Source: Opitutaceae bacterium (GTDB lineage Bacteria; Verrucomicrobiota; Verrucomicrobiia; Opitutales; Opitutaceae). From it: a stretch of 64,000 nucleotides of DNA. Positions 43,728 through 52,425 of the stretch are shown piece by piece. Location: positions 310,001-374,000 of the forward strand of contig JAIXWY010000003.1 of assembly GCA_027490995.1 (NCBI GenBank), read 5' to 3'. The position numbers were made by a program, and so were the translations under genes. Numbering within the stretch: the stretch's first letter is position 1; the number at the start of each line of letters is the position of its first letter. The notes under the pieces are model-generated. The model did not search any database, was not told the DNA's origin, and worked only from the letters and a program-made list of their open reading frames with translations.

Positions 43728-43758
43728 GAGTCCTAGACTAGAGAACCCAACGCCCGAG

Positions 43759-43776
43759 GTAAATGAGATCACTTAC
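43759..43776. promoter_or_regulatory. 18-bp palindromic operator candidate
   Basis: The sequence GTAAATGAGATCACTTAC has the symmetry GTAA-N-TGA-NN-TCA-N-TTAC, with 14 of 18 positions matching their complement about the centre between 43767 and 43768. It lies 107-124 bases upstream of the TonB receptor start and about 85 bases after the end of the neighbouring XylR-like regulator gene. It is the best candidate site for that regulator or its paralogue. Confidence 0.5.
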
Positions 43777-43810
43777 ATCTTGCTTGAGAAATTTTGCCGA
43801 CCCGCCTTTC

Positions 43811-43832
43811 GGCCTTTCCCATCGGAAAGGCC
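43811..43832. terminator. Perfect hairpin after the XylR-like regulator gene
   Basis: GGCCTTTCC (43811-43819) and GGAAAGGCC (43824-43832) form a 9-bp stem with a CATC loop, 28 bases after the regulator's stop on the minus strand. No T-run follows directly, though the next minus-strand bases include AAAATTT about 15 bases on. It probably ends or reduces transcription from the regulator into the receptor gene. Confidence 0.5.
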
Positions 43833-43860
43833 TCCCTTTGGAGCCGCTTCAGCGCGGGCG

Positions 43861-45027
43861 CTATTGAGAATTCCCCGTCGCCTGCCCGCGCCGGTATGCC
43901 CCCGGCGATAACCCCGTGACTCGTTTGAAGAGGACGCACATGTACTCGACGTGCTCAAAGCCCGCCAGAGCCGCGATTTTCTTCAGCGGGAAGTCAGTCT
44001 CTTGCAGTAATGTCCTAATTGTTGCTACTTGAATGCGTCTGATCTCCGCCTGCGGGGTGCGTCCGAGGAAGTGCCGGAATTTGCGTTCCAGTTGGCTGCG
44101 GGAGGTGTGGGAATGGCGAACCACGTCGTCGACCGAGATGTTTTGGCAGGCGCGTTCCCGGATAAAGCCGAGGGCCGACGCCACCACCCGGTCAGCAATG
44201 GCCAGAACGTCGGTGGAGCGCCGTGTCACCACGCCGACCGGTTCGACCCGCTCAAGGGTCACGGTATCCTGTCCTCCGGCTAAGGCATGGGTCAGGATCT
44301 CGGCGGCCCGGTAGCCGGATTGAAAGGAGTTGGGTGCGACGCTCGAAAGGGGAGGGAAGCTGAGTTCGCAACGATTGAGATCGTTGTTCACGCCGAGGAT
44401 GGCGACTTCCTCCGGTACGAGAAGCCCAGCTTCGCTGGCTGCGGAGAGCACCTGCTGGGCCCGAAGGTCCATGCACGCGAGGATTCCAACCGGCTTCGGT
44501 AGACTCCTGAGCCACACGGTGAGTTGTTCGATTTGCGGCGGATCCCAGACCGGCCGATTGTCGCCGGGGTAGGGGATCTCCAGACGCCGGCACGCATGCC
44601 CGACCAAGGCGAGGGATTCGGCGAATCCGTCGCCCCGCTCGTTGGAGTACGACTCGCTGGAAAACCCCACGTAGGCGAAGTGCCGATGTCCTCGCTCCAG
44701 GAGGTGCTCAGCGGCGAGGTGACCGATGGCTCGGTTGTCCGGCCGGATCTTCGGGACACCCGGGAATGTCGGTGTGTCATCGAGATCCACCAAAGGGATA
44801 CCGAGTTCCGCGCAGGCTTTGACTAGGGTATCCGACGAGTGACGGGTGATGACCCCGCGCCAGGGACGGCTGCGCAGCCAGGTCGGGTCCTCCAAGGCGC
44901 GCGCTTGATCGTCGTGATACGCCGCCCAGACTTGATGGGTGCGCTCGTAATGCGCGATGCCGCGCAGCATGTGCGCGCTCTCCCCGAAGCGGGGGAGAAA
45001 GACGAGCAGCACCTGGGGCCGGTTCAC
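43861..45027 (-). CDS. XylR-like regulator (sugar-binding domain plus AraC HTH), copy 2
   Basis: A 388-residue regulator of the same type as copy 1: a LacI-like ligand-binding domain (about 1-270, with LVDLDDTPTFPGVPKIRPDN and VPEEVAILGVNND) and a C-terminal AraC-type DNA-binding domain (about 285-385, with ISVDDVVRHSHTSRSQLERK and KKIAALAGFEHVEYMCVLFK). A TTG at 45063 would add 12 residues, but the GTG at 45027 gives VNRPQVLLVFLPRF, which aligns with MTPQVLLVFMTRF of copy 1, so I prefer it. It lies between the GH1 gene and the TonB receptor gene on the same strand. Confidence 0.9.
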   Translation of the reverse strand: MNRPQVLLVFLPRFGESAHMLRGIAHYERTHQVWAAYHDDQARALEDPTWLRSRPWRGVITRHSSDTLVKACAELGIPLVDLDDTPTFPGVPKIRPDNRAIGHLAAEHLLERGHRHFAYVGFSSESYSNERGDGFAESLALVGHACRRLEIPYPGDNRPVWDPPQIEQLTVWLRSLPKPVGILACMDLRAQQVLSAASEAGLLVPEEVAILGVNNDLNRCELSFPPLSSVAPNSFQSGYRAAEILTHALAGGQDTVTLERVEPVGVVTRRSTDVLAIADRVVASALGFIRERACQNISVDDVVRHSHTSRSQLERKFRHFLGRTPQAEIRRIQVATIRTLLQETDFPLKKIAALAGFEHVEYMCVLFKRVTGLSPGAYRRGQATGNSQ

Positions 45028-45094
45028 GCTCGGGAGACTGTTTGGCGCTCCGGTCGATGGCAAGCAGCCCTCGCACTCGCCTCGAGGGGCTTGC

Positions 45095-46525
45095 CTACAG
45101 GCCGGCGCCGCGCCGCCGGATCAGGTCGCGGTACCACGTGAACGAATCTTTCGGCGTCCGCTTCTGGGTGCCGTAGTCCACGTGGATCAGGCCGAAGCGA
45201 TCCTTGTAGCCTTGAGCCCACTCAAAGTTGTCCAGAATCGACCAGTAGAAGTAGCCTTCCACCGGGATGCCTTCGCGGACGGCGCGTGCCATCCCTCCCA
45301 AATAGCGCTGCAGGAAATCAATTCGCTGCGGATCGTGCACGTTTCCGTCCAGGTGCACGAAATCCGTGGTGCAGACTCCATTTTCCGTGAACACGACGGG
45401 GAGCTGATAGCGTTCGTGGAGGAAGCGCGCCGCCCAATACGGCGCATCCGGCGCGACTTGCAGCCACGCGAGCGTGCCGCGCGGGTTCCCCGGGCCCCAG
45501 CCGCCGGGGACCCGCTCCGCCTCGCCGCGGGCTGCCGCTCGGACGGGAAAACCCGAGTAACAGTTGTAGGCGAAGAAATCGATTGGCTGAGAAATGAGCG
45601 CCAGATCCCCGGTTCGAATCCTCGGCAGATCCGCCGCAAAGGCCTCCATGCCGTCCTCCGGATAGCGTCCAAGAACGATGGGATCCGCCCACCAAGCGAG
45701 GTTGTCGAAGCCTCGCTCCGTGGAGCGAAAGGTGTCCGCCCGCGCGGCGTTGCGATCCTTGACCGACCGACTCGCGGGAATGCGCTCGCGCCCGGTCTGC
45801 GCCAGGGAAACACGCGCCTGGCCGGGGCTCGTCGCCCGAATCGCCTGCACCGAGCGTCCATGCGCGAGTAGGAGGTGGTGCGCCGCCTTCAGGCACTTCG
45901 CGAAGGACAGGGTCTGGCCTGGCGCGAAGACGCCGTGCTGCATCCCGAGACCCACAATCACGGGTGGCTCGTTCAGCGTGATCCAGTGCCGCACTCGGTC
46001 ACCGAGCCGTCGGACCACCACCTCGGTGTAGGCACCAAACCACTCTACAATGTCTCGGTTCTGGAATCCTCCGCGTTTTTGCAGCGCCAGCGGCAGGTCC
46101 CAGTGATACAAGGTCACCCAGGGCTGGATCCCGGCCGCCAGGAGCGCATCGATCAGTCGATCGTAGAAGTCGAGCCCCCGGGCATTCCCCCGGCCAACAC
46201 CCCGCGGCAGGACTCTCGACCACGACACCGAAAGTCGGTAGGCATCAAGCCCAAGTCGGCGCATCCATCGGACGTCCTCCCTCCAGCGGTGGTAATGGTC
46301 GCACGCGAGGTTGCCGTTGTGGTCCTCGAAAATCTTCCCCGGGGTCTGGGAAAAGTGATCCCAGATCGAGGGTCCGCGCCCGCCTTCGTTCCATCCGCCT
46401 TCGATCTGGTAGGCCGCGGCTGCCGCCCCCCAGACGAAGTCCTTGGGTAATGCAGCGGACGCCGTACCACGGTTCGGGCGGCGGCGGAGAGAGTGGGAGC
46501 TAGGACTGAGGCGAAGAGGCGGCAT
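45095..46525 (-). CDS. GH1 beta-glucosidase-family glycosidase
   Basis: A retaining beta-glycosidase of family GH1, 476 residues, with the complete catalytic pair: the acid/base Glu in TLNEPP (about 186) and the nucleophile Glu in FTENG (about 381). FVWGAAAAAYQIEGGWNEGG opens the barrel, and YFYWSILDNFEWAQGYKDRF closes the active site. No export signal is clear, so it probably acts in the cytoplasm on imported oligosaccharides. The ATG at 46525 is used; a GTG two codons upstream is possible. It precedes the regulator copy 2 gene by about 67 bp on the same strand. Confidence 0.95.
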   Translation of the reverse strand: MPPLRLSPSSHSLRRRPNRGTASAALPKDFVWGAAAAAYQIEGGWNEGGRGPSIWDHFSQTPGKIFEDHNGNLACDHYHRWREDVRWMRRLGLDAYRLSVSWSRVLPRGVGRGNARGLDFYDRLIDALLAAGIQPWVTLYHWDLPLALQKRGGFQNRDIVEWFGAYTEVVVRRLGDRVRHWITLNEPPVIVGLGMQHGVFAPGQTLSFAKCLKAAHHLLLAHGRSVQAIRATSPGQARVSLAQTGRERIPASRSVKDRNAARADTFRSTERGFDNLAWWADPIVLGRYPEDGMEAFAADLPRIRTGDLALISQPIDFFAYNCYSGFPVRAAARGEAERVPGGWGPGNPRGTLAWLQVAPDAPYWAARFLHERYQLPVVFTENGVCTTDFVHLDGNVHDPQRIDFLQRYLGGMARAVREGIPVEGYFYWSILDNFEWAQGYKDRFGLIHVDYGTQKRTPKDSFTWYRDLIRRRGAGL

Positions 46526-46790
46526 GACCACAGGGAGCCCCGAGACTAGCAGATCGCGCCCGTCCGGGAATGAGAGTCCTTACCACGCCCATGAGAATCG
46601 TCGGCACTCGCCTCGCTCGGGCAGAGCGTCCCTCCTCGGCGTGCCCGCAAAGGCCGCCGCAGTCACAATTGGGTCCCGTGACGCTCCGGATACGGGGTGC
46701 CGGCAAAGGATGCGTACTCTTCGGCAAGGGATGAAAGTGGTTGGAGGTTGAACAATCAGTGCCGTTGTTAAAGCTCACGGTCCTCTCGCT
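46526..46790. promoter_or_regulatory. Divergent intergenic region between the GH1 gene and nuoA
   Basis: The 265 bases must hold promoters for both the GH1 gene (-) and the complex I operon (+). No convincing -35/-10 pair is seen. At 46566-46583, GGGAATGAGAGTCCTTAC matches the palindromic site upstream of the TonB receptor at 13 of 18 positions, mainly TGAGA and CTTAC, but is not itself symmetrical. GTCAC and GTGAC form a small inverted repeat around the AATTGGG at about 46660. Confidence 0.35.
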
Positions 46791-47162
46791 GTGGACCTAC
46801 ACCCGTACGCGTTCCTCGCTCTGTTTCTTTTGGTCGCCATCGCTTTCCCCATCGTCCTGCTCGCGGTGGCGCAGGTGTGGTTCCGGTTCTTCCAGCCGCC
46901 CAAGCCGAGCCCTTCCAAGCAGGATCCCTACGAGTGCGGCGTGGCTCCGCATGGTGATGCGTGGATCCAGTTCAAGGCGCACTACTACCTCTACGCGATC
47001 GTGTTTCTGATCTTCGACGTGGAACTGCTCTTCCTGCTCCCGCTCGCCGTGGCCTTCACCGGTCTGCCCGTCGGCGCGTGGGTCGCCATCCTCGTCTTTC
47101 TCTTCCTGCTCGCCGAGGGCCTCGTCTGGGCCTGGCACCGCGGGCATCTCGAATGGTCATGA
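46791..47162 (+). CDS. nuoA: NADH-quinone oxidoreductase subunit A
   Basis: A three-helix membrane subunit at the junction of the peripheral and membrane arms of complex I. The 123 residues have helices at about 6-28, 60-82 and 90-112, with the conserved quinone-side loop [19 protein letters not shown] carrying Cys and Gly-Val. Translation starts at a GTG; an in-frame stop at 46749-46751 with no ATG between makes this the only usable start. It opens the twelve-gene nuo operon, and nuoB starts one base after it ends. Confidence 0.95.
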   Translation: MDLHPYAFLALFLLVAIAFPIVLLAVAQVWFRFFQPPKPSPSKQDPYECGVAPHGDAWIQFKAHYYLYAIVFLIFDVELLFLLPLAVAFTGLPVGAWVAILVFLFLLAEGLVWAWHRGHLEWS

Positions 47163-47163
47163 T

Positions 47164-47823
47164 ATGAGCGAAGCCCCCGCCGAAGCCTCCGTACCCGGTC
47201 CGCTCTCCGCGGAGGAACGCGATGAGCTGCGTCGTCATGGCATTCTCCTCACGAGCGTGCAGGAGCTCTACAACTGGGGCCGCAGTCACTCGGTCTGGCC
47301 GCTCAACTTCGGCCTCGCCTGCTGCGCGATCGAGATGATCGCGGCCTCGATGGCGAGGTTCGACATCGCCCGCTTCGGCTCCGAGGTCTTTCGGCCTTCG
47401 CCGCGCCAGGCCGATCTGATCATCGTCTCTGGCACGGTCACCAAAAAGATGGCGCCTCACGTGGTGCGGCTCTGGAACCAGATGCCCGAGCCGAAGTACT
47501 GCATCGCGATGGGTGCCTGCGCGATCTCCGGCGGGCCGTTCAAGCAGGGCTACAATGTTCTCAAGGGCATCGATCGTTTCATCCCGGTCGATGTCTACAT
47601 TCCGGGCTGCCCGCCGCGTCCGGAGGCCTTGCTCCACGGGTTGGTACAGCTTCAAGAGAAGATTCGCCAGCAGCCGCTCCGCGGGCCCGACGCTCCGCGC
47701 CACCTGCGTTCCGACCTGCCATGCGATGCCACCGTGCCCGAACTGGGCGCCGAGGACATCGAGCCGCCGTTTTCCCCGGAGATCTGGAAACCGCCCACGC
47801 TGGTGCGGCCGGATAAAGCCTGA
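47164..47823 (+). CDS. nuoB: NADH-quinone oxidoreductase subunit B
   Basis: Carries the terminal iron-sulphur cluster N2, which reduces quinone. The 219 residues contain all four cluster cysteines: the adjacent pair in GLACCAIEM, one in MGACAISGG and one in [10 protein letters not shown]. The N-terminal ~35 and C-terminal ~50 residues (rich in Pro and Glu) extend beyond the core. It lies between nuoA and nuoC in the standard order. Confidence 0.97.
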   Translation: MSEAPAEASVPGPLSAEERDELRRHGILLTSVQELYNWGRSHSVWPLNFGLACCAIEMIAASMARFDIARFGSEVFRPSPRQADLIIVSGTVTKKMAPHVVRLWNQMPEPKYCIAMGACAISGGPFKQGYNVLKGIDRFIPVDVYIPGCPPRPEALLHGLVQLQEKIRQQPLRGPDAPRHLRSDLPCDATVPELGAEDIEPPFSPEIWKPPTLVRPDKA

Positions 47824-47841
47824 ACCGCCCGCCGCTCACCC

Positions 47842-48504
47842 ATGGAATCCCCCGAAGCTCTGCGCGATCGTCTGCTCGCCCGCTTTCCCGGGGCTTCCCT
47901 CGAGCTCGTCGCGAATGGCTCGCCGAGCGGCCAGGTTTCTTTTCGCATCGACCCCGCCTTTCTGCGCGAGGTCGCGCGATTCCTGCGCGACGATCCCGAA
48001 CTCGCCCTCGACCAGTGCTCGAATGTCACGGGCCTCGACTCGCCGGACCGCGAGGTCGTTGAAACCGTCAAGGAATCACAACCGGGCGCCCCCGGTGGCC
48101 CGCCGGTCGTCACCGAGCGCAAGCAGACGCGCATCGCGCCGGGCCATCTTGAGGTCATCTACCACCTTTACTCCGTCGCCCGGCGTCATGGTCCGGTGAT
48201 CCTGCGCGCCCGCACCGGCAACCGCACCGACGCGGTCTCGCTGCCGTCCCTCACGCCGGTCTGGCGCAGTTGCGAGTTCCAGGAGCGCGAGGTCTTCGAT
48301 CTCTACGGTGTCGTCTTCGAGGGGCATCCGGATCTGCGGCGCATCCTGATGTGGGATGCCTTCACCGGGCATCCCATGCGCAAGGACTACGTCGAGCCTG
48401 ATGACTACGAGTGGGAGCCCACGCCGCACGGCGACGTGCTCGCCAAGGCCCGCCGCCACTATCCGTCCGCCGCCGCCCCGGGAGCGGCCCAGCCTTCGCC
48501 ATGA
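47842..48504 (+). CDS. nuoC: NADH-quinone oxidoreductase subunit C
   Basis: A hydrophilic connecting subunit, separate from NuoD here (they are fused in E. coli). The 220 residues contain the 30-kDa-subunit signature [20 protein letters not shown] and the C-terminal [13 protein letters not shown] followed by HPMRKDYV. It is 18 bp after nuoB, and its stop overlaps the nuoD start by ATGA at 48501-48504. Confidence 0.96.
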   Translation: MESPEALRDRLLARFPGASLELVANGSPSGQVSFRIDPAFLREVARFLRDDPELALDQCSNVTGLDSPDREVVETVKESQPGAPGGPPVVTERKQTRIAPGHLEVIYHLYSVARRHGPVILRARTGNRTDAVSLPSLTPVWRSCEFQEREVFDLYGVVFEGHPDLRRILMWDAFTGHPMRKDYVEPDDYEWEPTPHGDVLAKARRHYPSAAAPGAAQPSP

Positions 48505-49703
48505 TGCTCCCGGATCCCGCTTCCACCGGCCTTGCCCGGGTGCGCAAGATCGAGGGCTCTGCGCTCGGTCTGCGGACGCCCGCCTTCGCTCCCGAGGAGG
48601 GCGCAGGCGATCTGCTCGAGGTCTCCCTCGGACCGCACCACCCGTCCACGCACGGGGTGTTCCGCATGGATGTTGTCTTGGATGGCGAGCGGATCGTGCG
48701 CCTCAAGCCGGTCTTCGGCTATCTCCACCGCAACCACGAGAAGCTGGGCGAGGGCACGAGTTACCTCGGTTCCATGCCGTACACCGATCGGCTGGATTAC
48801 CTGAACTCGATGACCAATAACTGGGCCTACGCCATCGCCGTAGAGAAGCTGGCGGGTATCGCGGTCACCGAGCGCGCCGAATACATCCGCGTCATTCTCG
48901 CCGAGCTCAGCCGTTTGCTCAACCACACGTGCCTCGCCGGCTTCCTCATGCAGGACTGCGGCTGCAGCGGCACGCCGCTGATGTACGCTTTCCGCGAGCG
49001 CGAGAAGATCCTCGATCTGTTCGAGTCGCTCAGCGGCTCCCGCATGATGTGCAATTTCCAGCGGTTCGGCGGCTGCCGCGTGGATCCGTCCGCCGAATGG
49101 CTCGCCGCGACCCGCAAGCTCGTCGACGGGTACGGTGCGTTCCTCGACGAGTTTGAGGCGCTGCTGTCCGGCAATGAGATCGTCATGGCGCGTACCCAAG
49201 GGGTTGGCCGCCTGCCCGCCGCCCTTGCGGTCAATGCCGGCGTCACCGGCCCGATGCTGCGCGCCAGCGGGGTGGGGCACGATCTCCGCAAGGTCGACGG
49301 CTATGGAGTGTATCCGCGTTTTAACTTCCGGGTTCCGATTGGGCGCGAGGGCGACGTCTACGACCGGTATATGGTGCGCATGCTCGAGATGCGCGAGTCG
49401 ATCTCGATTCTCGATCAGGCGTTGCGCGGCCTGCCGGGCGGTCCGATTCTTGATCCGAAATCCAAGCAGCGCGGGCTCCGACCCAAGGCGGGAGAGGCCT
49501 ATGGGCGCATCGAAGGACCCAAGGGCGAGATTGGATTCTTTCTCGTGAGCGATGGCACAGGCAATCCCACCCGCTACCGCGTGCGCGCGCCGTCGTTCGT
49601 CAACCTCACTATCCTCGAGGATCTTTGCCTCGGGCATTCCGTCGCGGATGCCGTCATCATCCTCGGGAGCATCGACATCGTGCTCGGCGAGGTCGATCGC
49701 TGA
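48501..49703 (+). CDS. nuoD: NADH-quinone oxidoreductase subunit D
   Basis: The 49-kDa subunit that forms the quinone-binding chamber with NuoB. The 400 residues include [13 protein letters not shown] (quinone-site His) and [11 protein letters not shown] (quinone-site Tyr), then [11 protein letters not shown] and the C-terminal [20 protein letters not shown]. The ATG at 48501 is fixed by the ATGA overlap with nuoC. nuoE, nuoF and nuoG, which follow D in most operons, are absent; nuoI comes next. Confidence 0.97.
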   Translation: MMLPDPASTGLARVRKIEGSALGLRTPAFAPEEGAGDLLEVSLGPHHPSTHGVFRMDVVLDGERIVRLKPVFGYLHRNHEKLGEGTSYLGSMPYTDRLDYLNSMTNNWAYAIAVEKLAGIAVTERAEYIRVILAELSRLLNHTCLAGFLMQDCGCSGTPLMYAFREREKILDLFESLSGSRMMCNFQRFGGCRVDPSAEWLAATRKLVDGYGAFLDEFEALLSGNEIVMARTQGVGRLPAALAVNAGVTGPMLRASGVGHDLRKVDGYGVYPRFNFRVPIGREGDVYDRYMVRMLEMRESISILDQALRGLPGGPILDPKSKQRGLRPKAGEAYGRIEGPKGEIGFFLVSDGTGNPTRYRVRAPSFVNLTILEDLCLGHSVADAVIILGSIDIVLGEVDR

Positions 49704-49723
49704 ACCCGGACTCCCTCTCACCC

Positions 49724-50398
49724 ATGCTCGGAAAAGGACTCCTTCAGGGACTGGCGGTCACGGCGAAAAACCTCGTCGGAAGCTACCACGACCCCGCGCG
49801 CTACGTCACTCAGGAATACCCCGAGGTGCAGCCGAAGCTACCCGAGGCCTACCGTAACTTCCCATTCCTGGTTTCCGAAACCGCGGACGATCCGATGGGC
49901 ACACTGCGCTGCGTGGCCTGCCAGATCTGCGAGAAGGAGTGCCCGCCGCAGTGCATCTACATCGAGAAGAGCAAGGACAAGAAGCCGGATGCGAACGGCA
50001 AGCTGCAGATCTATCCCGCGGTGTTTGCCATCGATACCGCGGTCTGCATGAGCTGCCAGATCTGCGTCGAGGTCTGTCCGTTCGACGCGATCAAGATGGA
50101 TCAGGAGTTTGCCATCGCGGCCACGGATCGTTTCGACGGACTGCTCCTGAATCGGGAGCAACTCGCGAAGCCGAACGCGTACTATCACCAGATCCACCCG
50201 ACCGAGGCATCCGAGGTCGATGCCCGGCTGGCGGCCGAGCGTCGTGCCGCCGAGGAGAAGGCCCGCCTGGCGGCCGCTGCCAAGGCCGCCGCTCCGAAGG
50301 CCGCGGCACCGACCGCCGCCGCTGCGCCGGGGGTGCCGGCGGCGTCCGCTTCCCCCGGTTCAATCCCTCCTCCCGGGCCTCCTCCTTCGTCATCATGA
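49724..50398 (+). CDS. nuoI: NADH-quinone oxidoreductase subunit I with extended tail
   Basis: A ferredoxin-like subunit with two [4Fe-4S] clusters (N6a/N6b). The motifs are CVACQICEKECP (about 66-77) and CMSCQICVEVCP (about 108-119). The 224 residues exceed the common ~160-180 because of a C-terminal tail of about 55 residues, rich in Ala, Lys and Pro, ending PPPGPPPSSS. The ATG at 49724 gives MLGKGLLQGLAVTAKN, typical of the family. It overlaps nuoH by ATGA. Confidence 0.95.
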   Translation: MLGKGLLQGLAVTAKNLVGSYHDPARYVTQEYPEVQPKLPEAYRNFPFLVSETADDPMGTLRCVACQICEKECPPQCIYIEKSKDKKPDANGKLQIYPAVFAIDTAVCMSCQICVEVCPFDAIKMDQEFAIAATDRFDGLLLNREQLAKPNAYYHQIHPTEASEVDARLAAERRAAEEKARLAAAAKAAAPKAAAPTAAAAPGVPAASASPGSIPPPGPPPSSS

Positions 50399-51615
50399 TC
50401 CTCGCTGCCGCCCCTGCTTCGCCGGCCGATGCCTGGCTCGAACGCGCGCCGGTGCTGTTGCGTGATGCGCTGACGGGCTGGCTGCCCGACGCCCTGCGCC
50501 CGTGGGTGGCGGCGCTGCTGTCGATCGCGACCATCCTCGGCGTCTTCGGGCTGCTTTTTGCCTACATGACGCTCGCTGAGCGCAAGATCCTCGGGCGCAT
50601 CCAAAACCGGCCGGGCCCGAACCGCACCGGCCCCTTCGGCCTGCTGCAGCCTTTTGCCGATGCGATCAAGGCGCTCACCAAGGAGGACATTGTGCCCCGG
50701 GCGGCCGACCAGGTGCTGCACTTCCTTGCCCCGGTGGTGCTCGTTGCCCTTTCGCTCATCGGGCTCGCGGTAATCCCGTTCGGCCGGAACCTCGTGGCGG
50801 TCGAAATGGAGGCCTCCGTCCTCTACTTTTTCGCGGCCGGCGCCGCGACCGAGCTCGCGATCTTCATGGCCGGCTGGGCCAGCCGAAACAAGTACTCGCT
50901 GCTCGCGGCGATGCGCGCCCTCGCCCAGCTGATCAGCTACGAGGTGCCGCTGCTGCTCTCCGTCGTTCCCGTGATCGTGGTGGCCGGCTCACTCTCGACG
51001 ACCGACATCGTCGCCGCGCAGGGCGGCTGGGCTGCTGGCCTCTGGCCGCACTGGCACGCGCTCACCCCTTGGGGCTTCTCGGCCTTCGCCGTCTTTATGG
51101 TCGCGGCGCTGGCGGAGTCGAACCGCTCTCCCTTCGACCTTCCTGAGGCGGAGAGCGAGCTCATCGCGGGACACCTCACCGAGTATTCGGGGTTTAAATA
51201 CGCGCTCTTTTTTATGGCCGAGTACCTTGGCATGGCGGCCCTGAGTGCCATGGCTGTGACGCTCTTCCTTGGGGGCTGGCAGGCGCCGCTGGCGGTGCTG
51301 GAGTTTATTCCGAGCTACGCGTGGTTTGGCGTGAAGCTCCTGCTCCTATTGCTTGGATTCATCTGGATTCGCGCCACCTTCCCGCGCCTGCGGATCGACC
51401 AACTGACGCGCCTGTCGTGGAAGTTCCTGGTCCCGCTCGCGCTGGTGAACCTGATCAATGGCGGCGTGTGGGCCGCGACGGCGGACTGGACGGGCGCAGC
51501 CGCGGTCGTGCGCTGGTTCATCTCGGCGTTGGGGGTGGTGGTGCCCTTCATATTCCTCGCCCGGTCTCTCTCGGCGGGGTACGGCCCGCGGACCTATCGC
51601 TACGCTTCTCCATGA
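50395..51615 (+). CDS. nuoH: NADH-quinone oxidoreductase subunit H
   Basis: The membrane subunit that anchors the peripheral arm and lines the quinone tunnel. The 406 residues have about eight helices, with the conserved loop GRIQNRPGPNRTGPFGLLQP, then FADAIKALTKED and the ESNRSPFDLPEAESELIAG stretch with its conserved acidic residues. The start ATG at 50395 overlaps the nuoI stop. About 50 extra residues precede the first core helix. Its stop overlaps nuoJ by ATGA. Confidence 0.96.
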   Translation: MILAAAPASPADAWLERAPVLLRDALTGWLPDALRPWVAALLSIATILGVFGLLFAYMTLAERKILGRIQNRPGPNRTGPFGLLQPFADAIKALTKEDIVPRAADQVLHFLAPVVLVALSLIGLAVIPFGRNLVAVEMEASVLYFFAAGAATELAIFMAGWASRNKYSLLAAMRALAQLISYEVPLLLSVVPVIVVAGSLSTTDIVAAQGGWAAGLWPHWHALTPWGFSAFAVFMVAALAESNRSPFDLPEAESELIAGHLTEYSGFKYALFFMAEYLGMAALSAMAVTLFLGGWQAPLAVLEFIPSYAWFGVKLLLLLLGFIWIRATFPRLRIDQLTRLSWKFLVPLALVNLINGGVWAATADWTGAAAVVRWFISALGVVVPFIFLARSLSAGYGPRTYRYASP

Positions 51616-52118
51616 CCCTGCTTCTCGCCGTTCTTGCGCTGGTTTGCCTGGTGCCCGCGGTTGCGGCGGTGCTCGTGCGCAATCTGATCCACAGCGCGTT
51701 GCTCTTCGTCCTCGCCTGGCTGGGGCTTGCGGTCTTCTACCTCGCGGTCGGAGCGGAGTTCATCGCGTTCGCCCACGCCCTCGTCTACGTCGGCGGTGTC
51801 TCGATGGTGGTGCTGTTTGCGGTGCTGCTCACGCGGCCCGGCCGGGTCGATCCGCTGCCGCCGCCATCCACCCAGCGCGCGATCGGGGGCGTCGCCGCGG
51901 TGGCGCTCGTCGCCTCCATGTTGGGTTCGTCGATCTTCTGGACGCGCCTGCCTTCCATGGAGCCGATCCCGATGGTGTCGCTGCGCCGGCTCGGAGAACT
52001 TCTCGCGGGTCCTTACCTCGTAGCTCTCTTGTTGGTCGGGTTGATTCTCACGGTGGCACTGATCGGAGGTCTGCTCCTCGCCGCGCCGCGTCGGCCGTCG
52101 GAAGGAGGTGACGCATGA
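51612..52118 (+). CDS. nuoJ: NADH-quinone oxidoreductase subunit J
   Basis: A five-helix membrane subunit of complex I with a pi-bulge helix (EFIAFAHALVYVGGVSMVVL, about 48-67), which is the most conserved part of the family. The 168 residues are near the usual length. The ATG at 51612 overlaps the end of nuoH, and the stop overlaps nuoK by ATGA at 52115-52118. Confidence 0.94.
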   Translation: MTLLLAVLALVCLVPAVAAVLVRNLIHSALLFVLAWLGLAVFYLAVGAEFIAFAHALVYVGGVSMVVLFAVLLTRPGRVDPLPPPSTQRAIGGVAAVALVASMLGSSIFWTRLPSMEPIPMVSLRRLGELLAGPYLVALLLVGLILTVALIGGLLLAAPRRPSEGGDA

Positions 52119-52423
52119 GTCCGCTCCACGTGTGTCTCGCGCTGTCGGCGGCCCTCTTCTGCACGGGCCTCGTGGCGGTGTTGGTCCGCGGCAACGCCAT
52201 CCTCGTGTTGCTTGGCGTCGAGCTCATGCTCAATGCCGCGAACCTGAACTTTATCGCCTTTTGGCGCTTTGGTCCGGGCGGTGGCGAGGTGGGTCTCGTG
52301 TTCGTTCTGTTCTCGATCGCCGTGGCGGCTGCCGAGGCGGCCGTCGGCATGGCCCTGGTCATCGCGGTGCATCGCCACCTGCGCACCATTCGAGTCGCCG
52401 CGGCCAACCGCTTGAAAGGCTGA
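52115..52423 (+). CDS. nuoK: NADH-quinone oxidoreductase subunit K
   Basis: A three-helix subunit, 102 residues, with the two conserved buried glutamates: one in LGVELMLNAANLNFIAF (about 34-50) and one in AAAEAAVGMALVIAVHR (about 70-86). It is the smallest member of the proton-translocating arm. It is coupled to nuoJ by ATGA and followed by nuoL after 2 bp. Confidence 0.96.
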   Translation: MSPLHVCLALSAALFCTGLVAVLVRGNAILVLLGVELMLNAANLNFIAFWRFGPGGGEVGLVFVLFSIAVAAAEAAVGMALVIAVHRHLRTIRVAAANRLKG

Positions 52424-52425
52424 AG

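Noticed and set aside
46745-46775. Sigma-70 promoter for nuoA (TTGAAC ... TTAAAG)
   Set aside because: The spacing is about 14 bases, too short for a normal promoter, and nothing better is found nearby.
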